Assembly: GCA_902702965.1 (NCBI GenBank)
Contig: CACRXP010000038.1
Coordinates: 462,018 to 526,017, forward strand
DNA: 64,000 nt
Direction of reading: 5' to 3'
DNA from: Spirometra erinaceieuropaei
Lineage: Eukaryota > Platyhelminthes > Cestoda > Diphyllobothriidea > Diphyllobothriidae
Shown here: in pieces, positions 55,613 through 64,000 of the stretch
How positions within the stretch are numbered: position 1 is the first letter of the stretch
How the letters are laid out: every line of letters begins with the position of its first letter
Made by a program: the position numbers and the translations under genes
Notes under the pieces: generated by a model
The model's database searches: none
The model's input: the letters and a program-made list of their open reading frames with translations, nothing else
What the model was told of the DNA's origin: nothing

Positions 55613-58092
55613 ACTCATCTTGGCGTTCCAAGACTAGATTTCTTTTGAGAAAATTTGTTGGATGGGTTCTGTCTCCTTGCACTCAGCAGCAGGTATGGAG
55701 CTAAATATAAACGAACAATATTCCCGGCCGGGTTTGGCTTTCATTTTGTAAAATCGGAATCTAATATCATTTGTTTCAAACTTTCCGAGGATAAACCCGG
55801 TCATCTTGCGTGCTTTGGAGACTACCGGTGCGCAGTGCTCTGAAAGACTAAGATTCATGGAGTATGATACATTTAGATCCTTAATAACCCCAGGTACATT
55901 TATGTCGCGACCGTCAATACTTAGTTGAATTTGGTAGTCATTGACGACCACCGCGACTGAGCATCTATGTTAATAGAGAAATAGGCGTCATTTGCGGCAC
56001 CACCGAGCAAATGCCCGGAGGTCGCTCTTTAGGAGTTCGAGCACCATGTTCCGATCTGGCGGCTTATATTTATAAGCAAATTTCAGATCACTGCCATACA
56101 TGAAAGGTTTACCATGTTGAAATAAATCTGACACATCGTTGACAAGGTGAAAAAATAATAGCGGGCCAGGTACATTACGCTGAATGATTTTACTCCTCGC
56201 GCATGTGAAGTTGCAGATGGCATTGGAAATCTTAACTAGTTGTGTGCGAGCGCCCCGGTAAAAGGATATGAAGTTCAGAATTTTGTCACCCATCTCGATA
56301 GAGGACAGTATCAAGGGACGAAGAGCATGTTCAACGCGATCAAAAGCCTTAGTGAAATCGAAATAGACCGTACTAGGTGTAAAGTTGTTGTTCGTAGATT
56401 AGATAACATGATCAAAGTAGGAGAACTAGCAGGTGTCACAAGATCGAGCTTTGGGGAACCGATGTTTTGCAGTGTTTAGTAGGTTATTCTCTGTTAAGTG
56501 ACACATAAATGTCTCTCAGATCTTGGAAACTACTGGGAGGGTGTTTATTGGCCGAAAGTCATCAAATGACGTAGATTTGCCGTGCTTAGGAATGGGCAAA
56601 ATGTGTGATTCCTTCCACAGGTAGGATAGGTTTCACTTTCAAGAGCGAGATTAAATATCATGCATAAGAGGGATGGGAAAACTGCCTTTGCATCCGCCTT
56701 TAGAATGCTTACTGGGACACCATCAGGTCCCGGACTATGAGATTGACTAAAATGCCAAATTGCAACAGCCACATCCCACAGAGCGGAAGTTATAGTTTCG
56801 AGAACTGCCCCGGTCAATGCCCGGATAGTCGGAGGCGGGACTGTCGAGTCTTCGATAAACGCTTTGTACGGGAAAGTATTGAAACTATCAGCGGTTAACT
56901 AAGCATCAACTATAGGATTCCTGAGAGGGTCTCGGAGGGTAGGATGCTGCGTCTTACGGTGAGTTCGTACTTTTCGGGAGAAAAGTTTCGAGACATTTAA
57001 CTAACGGTTTTCGTTGAGTTGGACCTCTTCAGCTAGCTGTTTTTCTTCCGAAAATCACAATGTCTGCTCAAGAATATCACAAATCAAGGGCAGGACGGAA
57101 ACGTCCTTCTGAAGATGGAAGTGACGAGAAAGTCTGCGCAGCTTGCTGCGAAAGTGTAGGAGGTTGGAGCGCCTCATCCCCGACATTAATTCTCTGCTTA
57201 CGGAAACAAAACGAGATATAAGCGGACGCAGTCGTAGAATTAAGGTGCGTCAATAATTAGACCGAGCGAGCTGATCGGGAACCGAATAATAATCTATATT
57301 TTGGGGAAAAACTTCGTCAACTTCGAGTTCTAATGTTGAAACAACTATGTCATGGTGTGAACTCCCGAGCGGACCTAGGGATGACACTCCCAAGGCCATG
57401 CAACCTCTACAGAGAATAAGGTCAAGTATGCTTAATTCTCGGGTGGAAAAATCAACAGCCTCACTTTACATCCCAAGTTCCACAGCCTCGCTTAATTCTT
57501 CGAACTTCTTGGGGCCGGCTGGTGAAAACCGGCTGACTTCAGGAAGATTAAAATCATCCGCAACCAATTGGTACTTCAGGCTTAATTCGGTCGAAGAATG
57601 AAATGCCTGTGAGTGCCAGTAATCAAAATCCTCACTGGCGTTGGATAGGTGAAAGATACGGCCGACGAATAAAAAGAAATTATTTATTAAAGCAACCTGG
57701 AGCCCAATTACCTTCTACCGCGGAAAAATGCGGGAGGTCCTGCGGCAAAAATTCAAGTGTTCGCTTAACGTAAATGCAGCTCCTCTCACCACGGCTCCCT
57801 TGACTATCATTGCAAATCCAAGTAAAGCCTAGAATAGTGAGCTCAAAGCCAGTTACCGTAGCTGCAACCCATGCATAAGTTACAAAACAATATTTGGGCA
57901 ATGGACGAACACCAGAGTCTTAAGCAAAGGCATCTTATTAAGCGAGGATCTGGCACCTAGAACAAAATGTTCGAGAGGAGAGGCTGCTTGTTTCTGAGGG
58001 AGGTGGGCTATGCCATCCAGTGGTTGGCTGCCCACAGAACATACATTCTGGATGCACCTATCCGGTTCTGCAAAAAATGTTGGCATTTAAAG
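55613..58092 (-). pseudogene. LINE family B copy B3, decayed
   Basis: Minus-strand copy matching the intact B element from the ORF1/ORF2 overlap (58092) to about 47630 (55613), so the last 780 bp are missing. Pieces: FFAEPDRCIQNVCSVGSQPL and HFVLGARSSLNKMP (57880-58086), TYAWVAATVTGFELTILGF with TETW lost (57680-57901), SHSPGPDGVPVSILK (56545-56817), IIQRNVPGPLLFFHLVNDV and MYGSDLKFAY (55988-56314), where YADD is YGSD, and INVPGVIKDLNVSYS (55634-55951). Dead RT and endonuclease. Its 58040-58090 part shows the state of the frameshift region in an old copy. Confidence 0.85.
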
Positions 58093-58203
58093 ACCCTGAC
58101 GTGAATAAAGAGGAGTAGAATATTTGGGAGGAGGGTGGGATGACGAGCAGAGATACTGACTTCTGTCGTAAGTTGGCTGATTTTCTACAAGAAATACACA
58201 GGC
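58093..58203. other. Short unassigned spacer
   Basis: About 110 bp between the 5' edge of B3 and the 3' tail of family F; nothing recognisable. Confidence 0.4.
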
Positions 58204-59511
58204 GGATCAGATCAGATCAGATTTATTAAGTGAAAGGTAGGCGAGCGTCTTCGAACTCCCTTTTGGTTACAATAATGTCGTAAAAAAATAAAGTGAATGG
58301 CAAGTGTCAAAGGAAATTAGGTAAGTAATTACATACAACAATCATTGGTTACTAGTATACATTTGTCTTTGAATGCCTTCTATGTCAACATTGTACAATA
58401 AGCAGTACGCGGTACCGAATGGACCGAGTAATATCGAAGCAAACGCATTTGCTTCGGCCAGGAGATAACTAAAGTTCATAAAATAATGCTACTTAAATAT
58501 ACATAGTAGCATGCTTTGTATAGTAAAACGGAGGTGGGTGGTACAGAGGGGAATTTGTTAGTTTCTGATGCCATGGAGGTACATATCCCTGTACTGGTTA
58601 AGCTTCCTCTTAAATGTGTCCACGAATGAAGACATGACGACGTCCACAGACAGAGCATTCCATGTCTTTACTACCCTGTGTCTGAAGAACGATCTCCTTG
58701 CGTCCAGCCTCGCCCCTGTCACACGTAGTTTCAGAGGATGCCTTCTCAAACTAGTAGTGATAGCCAGCTCAAAGAAGCCGCCGGATGCAAGGCAACAATC
58801 CTGACCCCGTAGCATTCAAAACGTTTGAATTAAGTCGCCGCGCAGTTGTCTGTAGTCCAGGCGAAAAAGGTCCAGATTGGACAGTATAGATTCGTAAGGT
58901 AGGTTTTTATGACCTCTGACAAGCTTGGTTGCCCCTCGTTGGACTATTTCAAGGGGTCTCCAGGCCTAAACGGCAAATTATAACTGTGGGCGCAAAAACA
59001 AACCTAAGAACGTGCGAAAACACTCTTTGCCGAACTTCGCGAATTCGCGCTTGATGAGATATAAGCTGGACATTGCGGATTTCGCTGCTTTCAAGCAGTG
59101 GAATTATGGCATTAGTGAAGATGTTATGCACACGCCTAGATCTTTCTGAACCTCTACCACTGGCAGAGGTGTGTGATTAGATAGTACGTCTTCCGGTGCG
59201 CAGAGCTGGTTTCGCCAGTTATCATAATTTTGTATTTAGTAACATTAAATGGAGGAGCCAGTGGTTTGACCATTGTTCGAGTCGGTCTAAGCATGCCTCT
59301 AGATTCGCTTTACCGTCCTCGTTGCGGATGACGGTCCAAAGCTTTATATCGTCAGCAAACATGGCAATGTCGCAGTCCAATCCATGGATACAGTTATCAA
59401 TATAGATAAGGAAGAGGATAGGGCCAAGAGCCGAGTCCTGAGGCTCTCCGCTCGTAACCGTCACATCTGCCGATTGCTGGTCTCCAAGACGGACAGTCTG
59501 AGAACGACCGA
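58204..59511 (-). pseudogene. LINE family F (CR1-like), RT to 3' end
   Basis: Minus strand. RT motif B and C region at 59222-59511: VTSGEPQDSALGPILFLIYI and AMFADDIKLWTVI, so FADD is intact. Then LDRLEQWSNHWLL, a shifted C-terminal part with IREVRQRVFSHVL (58949-59131) and RLDARRSFFRHRVVKTWNAL at 58558-58815. The 3'UTR ends with AATAAATCTGATCTGATCTG at about 58204-58226, a short-repeat CR1-type tail. The 5' truncation falls within the RT, next to a gag-like fragment. Frameshifts near 59215 and 58830 make it non-functional. Confidence 0.8.
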
Positions 59512-59900
59512 TCAAAACTGATCAAAGCGGTGGTGAGTAAGGCCATCACAGTCGAGTGGGGACAGTTTGGGAAATGTTACGAGCGCGAGTCGCGTGAGTT
59601 CGGCGGCGAAGTCATCGATGGACTGCTGGCTCATCTGAAGTAGTGCGGCGAAAAGTTCAGCGGCGATGCCTGGCGATTTTATGTCAAAAGTTCTAAGACC
59701 TAGTGGCGGGAGAGAGGTAACGGGGTATACGGTGTAATGCCGGTGCCCACAGCGCGTAGCCTGACGGATGGGCAGAGAAAACGAAGTAAGAAGCGCGTAT
59801 GTTGGGGTGGGGTACGCGGTGGACATCGTTGGCTGTGGCAGGCGAACTGGCACTTGGTCGGTGACGTTATCAGAACAAGAATTCGCCTGGTACATTTAAA
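59512..59900 (-). pseudogene. LTR-retrotransposon gag-like fragment
   Basis: Minus-strand frame of 127 codons. The last third reads MSQQSIDDFAAELTRLA and TFPKLSPLDCDGLTHHRFDQ, the usual pattern of a Ty3/gypsy-type capsid segment (ES..DF...L..LA, then P.....L...RF..G). No protease, RT or LTR is seen beside it; LINE F was inserted or joined directly after it. The identification rests on pattern and not on a search. Confidence 0.45.
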
Positions 59901-62515
59901 GCGACCATAGAAAATGTTCACTTCAAGACGGTGAAAAAAATACACCACAAATAATGAAAGAACGATTCTGTACCGCACGTAACGACTTAGGCTCGCGTAC
60001 TTTGAATGTATGCTCAAAATCCCATAGTAAGCAAATACTGAACATTCAACATTTTGATAGGCAGACCTCAAATAAGAATTGAGTCAGTTGTCAATTAACA
60101 TAGTTTCTTCCTTTACAACATATGGTCTCAGGGGCAGTAATGGTATAAACTGTTAGATTTAACGGTATCCATGATGGCGCGTTTGAAGAAACGAGACATA
60201 TAAAACGGGACGGCAAGAACGCTCTCCCAATAACTTAAAGGGCAGCAGGCAGCCGATTCATTTTAGTTTACCAACTGTGCTTGTCTGCAAAAACCATTAA
60301 AATCCCTTTTATAAGCTCAAGTCCACAGACGCCTGTAGAAGTAAGTTAAAATAAATGCCCTAAAATAAATGCATTTAGAATACTTTGAAGCACTTTTTCT
60401 TCAACACCAGCATTAGGCAGACATAAAAGGTGAGATCTATTGAAAGTCACTAGCAATAGAGGCGAATTGGTATGAATGAAATATTTAATAAACTGCAAGT
60501 CTCTGTGATTAAAATCATGTTTTGCTTTAATAAGTGTGTTGATAAAAGTAAAAGAAGTCGTAAACACAGGTTTAAACAAACTGTACAGGTGCTGTTTTAT
60601 TGTTTTGCTTCCTTTTCCAAACTATTGACTTAGTAAACTTGTCAATAATGCAGTCGTGAAAAATAAAGGATAAAATCATTTAGTTAATAGCATAGAATTT
60701 CAAAGAAAACCAGGTGTGGGACGGTTGTCGATAACAATATGTGGATATTAAATTAGCATTAGATGCGCAAATCTTCCGTCACCGAAAAACCAATTCATGT
60801 GCAAATAACCGTAGTCGTTTACCAAATCATGTGGCTCACGTTAGATATCGTTTGTCACGATAGGTGAACTGTCGAACATGATATTTATGGAAGGCGATAA
60901 ACTGAAGAGACACTGTGACTACAATATAGATCACCAGATTACATGAACATTGAAGATTGTTCAATGAAAATTTTAGATCCTACATGCTTGCTCAACATTT
61001 TGAGCATAAACAACCTATGTATTGCGCGTAATGGTTTTCCGAGTTATTTTCTTAATGAGCTAGGGGTCATGCTCAAGTTGAAACAGACTGCCACTGACAA
61101 AACCCGCGTATATGCGCTGATTTCACTAGTTCAAGAAATTTGTTTCAAGGATATAGATTGAAAAGAAAATAATTTTAGTCACCTCAGCATTAATTGCTTA
61201 TTGCGCGTACATGGGCAGAGAAAGCGATATGGAGTCTGCCATGTCTAAAATCACTTATTCTGCAAAAAATCGGATCTCTAAATCAGTGCTTTTTTGTAAC
61301 CCCAACGCACAGTGACAATACTAAAGCAAATATGTAATACTGGTCTTAGGGCACCTGAAATTTTTGGAGACATTATTTTGTATGACGAAACGCCTAAGAC
61401 GGTTAACGCTTAGCCCGCGCGGAAATTAGAAGAAAAATCGGCACAACATCATCCATTGAAGAACCATGTTGATCTTTACATAGGAAAGCTACGGCTTTTG
61501 TGATATTATAGCCTAGTATGAAATTAAGAGGAAACTAGGAAAACAGTTTCAGTGGAGGGAGAAAGGGGTATGCATATTTGCTGCAGAAAACATAACTGTA
61601 CATGGCAAAATCGCGCATAAAGGCAAAGTGTCACAAATCTCTCACCGGCCTTAAGCTGAAACAGATGAAGGACACAAGCATTCGTCTGTGAAATGACCTA
61701 GCAAAACTCCGTTCAAAAAGTACTAGAACGGTATGATTATTCGTTAAAAAATCAATAATTATCCATCTTTGTTGTGAACATCCATTTAAGTGAGCTCAAA
61801 ATACGAACTATGAAGTCGGCCTCAAGATAAACGGCCGCGTGATAATTTAGTAGGAATGTAAAAGCTTCTCGGCGTCCTTTGCGTTGAGCGTGTCGATGCC
61901 CATATATGGATGTAACCATCCCACCAGAATCAGATGGAGAATACAGAAAAGTTCTCAGTATCCGCTGTCAGTCAATAATCCCGAGGAATGTTAGTCGAGA
62001 CTGTGCAATGCGCTTACTATTCGAACGAATTAATTAGGTTGGGTAGCAATAAGAAATTGCCATGCAGCATAACCCTAGGACTTCTTAGTCAGCTTCGAAT
62101 GCCAGCTTTCGAAAATATGTCTTTTCGGCCGCTTGAAGAACTTAACCCAGTAAAAATGACCACTCATGTTGCGTAAAACGTCCCTAATTACATCCGATAC
62201 CTTTGCAAACACAAATATATTTGAAAAGTCAAGTTGGCGAACACGCGTTTTCGGTAATTCTTCATCAGGCCAGTACAATTACATGAAGGAATGAAAATGT
62301 ACAAAATCAACAGGGTTTATAGATGTCCCAAGGGCTATTAAGTCACTAACACTCATCATCCCCACGCCGCCCGCATGACAAGGTCGACGGGTGTTAGTCT
62401 TCAGAGCTAGGGGAGGGGGGTAAGAGAGTCTTTCAGTGATGTTCTTGGATTGAGTACACGGAGTACCCATCATCGTGATTAGGGATTTGAGGCGGCATGA
62501 CTTCATCAATTGGGG
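59901..62515. other. Anonymous DNA
   Basis: Mostly AT-rich sequence with short frames. The 72-codon frame at 60943-61161 and the minus-strand 60346-60579 frame match nothing I know. No repeats recognised. Confidence 0.4.
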
Positions 62516-63200
62516 TTGGCGTTGGTCACGACAGAGAGAGTGCTTGTGTCAGAGTTTTCTGACAACATAACACCGGATTCACTAACCGTATAGCTACTGC
62601 CTCGGTCGTTGCTAGTATCCCTTGGCGTAGGCCTTTACAGAAGCATGTTGGTACCCGGTAGAAAACCTGAAATGCTTTCTTGGCATCGAATCGGTGGTTC
62701 GTATCGATTAAATGTGCGAGAATAGAACTCGAAATCGCCCGGGTCTCACCTCTGTCTAGCCAGGCGGGCATTATAACAGATGGGCGCTCACCTATCGGGT
62801 TACGGAACGTGCTTGCTCCATTGTGCCTTGGGCTCATGCTCACGCAATAAAGTTGCGAGTACTAGAATGGTCATTTCTGGCTTATTCGATGTCAACAGTC
62901 AGCGTTGCCCAGAAATCCGGCTGAACGTTGGAGGCCAGAAGGCTAGTTACTTAATAACCGTGCACATCGGTTACACAAATGTGGGGTGCATTAACCCACT
63001 GGACTGCAGAATGCATACATATTAAGTTTATACACCATAGCGGGATCGGGAGATGGCGTATCATTCACCGTCATACGATGTCTTATCGCCATACGGAGGG
63101 GTGCTAGGGCTGTACCTTTGCACGTAGGACGGATGGGTGAAGACGTCCAGAATGGCGTCTTGCTAGTACAGGAAACAATTGTTCCACCTAGCCGGTCGAC
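62516..63200 (-). pseudogene. Penelope-like element remnant with GIY-YIG C-terminal part
   Basis: Minus strand. From 63130 the frame reads APLRMAIRHRMTVNDTPSPD then PAMVYKLNM, the linker and first strand of a Penelope GIY-YIG domain (compare EPLGVGVAHRP and SGVVYSIPC at 24.9 kb). The middle of the domain is eroded. At 62526-62843 the end reads ILAHLIDTNHRFDAKKAFQV, FYRVPT and ILATTEAVAIRLVNPVLC, typical of the C-terminal part. The stretch 62775-62890 also shares the SINE-II body module of 8030-8160. No RT motifs. Confidence 0.6.
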
Positions 63201-64000
63201 AAATGACCAATATTCAGCAATCCACGATCTCACGGAACCTTTGGACAGTTCTGCTTGACACGCCGAAGACAGAACGTGTTGAATGGTCGTATTCACTTGA
63301 CCGAGCGTTTTTTGGTAAGGAGTGTCTAACCAGGGCAGGTTTGCAATAGAAAGGCGTTGTTCCGTGGAGCTTTGGTCTGCATGCAAGTCACCGTCTTCGT
63401 CGGCTCTAACAGCGACAGGATGGCATTTTTCGGACTAAATCGGCCCAAAAACGCGGTGCTGGAGAAGTGCCTATACTGTCTCAATGCCCTGCATCCGCCA
63501 CACGTGATTCTTTAGCAAAAGACGAGGGATTTTTCCGTAGTTCATGAGATGTAGGAGGCGTACATCAATGTATGTTCCAACCGCTCACATCGCCGTCATG
63601 TCCCGGTACCCAGCGGAAAACATAACCCACTCCCTTCTTTGATTACTGGTTTATAGTTCTTTTTATTTTCATCGAATTACGGGGGTTGAATTTCATTTGC
63701 TATTTTGTCGCAAGCATAGCTTCATGGTAGTTTTTGACCTTTTTCTCTGTTTCCTTCCCAGGGTTTCGTAACTTCTCGTTGTGAGACCTCATCCGTTTAA
63801 CCTCTATTACCACCATTCCCGTAAGACCCGCTCCACCGTTTACCTTTTTCTAAACCCCTTCATACACTTTATCCTTGCCGTTCTTTGCTAGCCATGGCCA
63901 ACCCTGGGTAGGGAAAACACAGAGTCGAAAATTATCTGCACATTCGTCATGTCGGAGACGTCAGAATGAGCCACAGGTACTAGATGACAGCCAGACGACA
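63201..64000. other. Anonymous DNA
   Basis: The minus-strand frame that leads into the Penelope remnant continues upstream to 63386 without a recognisable motif. Nothing else identified to the window end. Confidence 0.4.

Noticed and set aside
60943..61161. 72-codon ORF as an exon of a host gene
   Set aside because: No partner exons, splice context or recognisable motif.

Overview
This is nuclear DNA from a eukaryote that is rich in retroelements and poor in genes. I recognise no host gene in 64 kb: no conserved exon chain, no rRNA and no convincing functional tRNA gene. The parts I can identify are non-LTR retrotransposons of the CR1/Jockey type, Penelope-like elements with a GIY-YIG domain, tRNA-derived SINEs and Tc1/mariner-like inverted-repeat MITEs. 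The style of these repeats suggests a parasitic flatworm, most likely a diphyllobothriid-type tapeworm and less likely a trematode. That is an inference from repeat style only.

Layout. Positions 1-24 kb are mostly anonymous non-coding DNA. They carry three copies of one MITE with very long terminal inverted repeats (1201-2184, 6383-7290, 12687-13678), a decayed telomere-like tract (about 2250-2335), a tRNA-derived SINE with an inverted partner (8.0-8.5 kb) and a second dispersed repeat with tRNA-Leu-like features (14.9-20.5 kb). At 24.4-25.4 kb a 57-bp tandem repeat sits next to a decayed Penelope-like element.

Positions 26.9-59.9 kb are a nested LINE array. Families are labelled here for convenience. 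A: 34883-38464 (+), 38465-41015 plus 34376-34882 (-), 53650-55612 (+). B: 26878-28348 (-), 41240-43461 plus 48329-48413 (+), 43462-48328 (+), 55613-58092 (-). C: 29190-32027 (+). E: 32028-34375 in pieces (-), about 41016-41235 (-), 50870-53645 (+). F: 58204-59511 (-). G: 48414-49045 (+). The newest A and B copies each appear to lie inside an older copy of their own family. A gag-like fragment of an LTR element (59512-59900, -) and another Penelope-like remnant (62516-63200, -) follow.

How they work together. Only the B element at 43462-48328 has two intact ORFs: an RRM-like, Pro/Ser/Thr-rich ORF1 and an endonuclease-reverse transcriptase ORF2 with all expected catalytic residues. ORF2 lies in the -1 frame and has no usable ATG ahead of its first catalytic residue. 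The overlap contains a slippery heptamer (A AAT TTT), an 8-nt spacer and a perfect 7-bp stem-loop, so a programmed -1 frameshift making an ORF1-ORF2 fusion is the most interesting hypothesis in the window. All other elements are broken. The MITEs and SINEs carry no enzymes and would depend on proteins encoded elsewhere.
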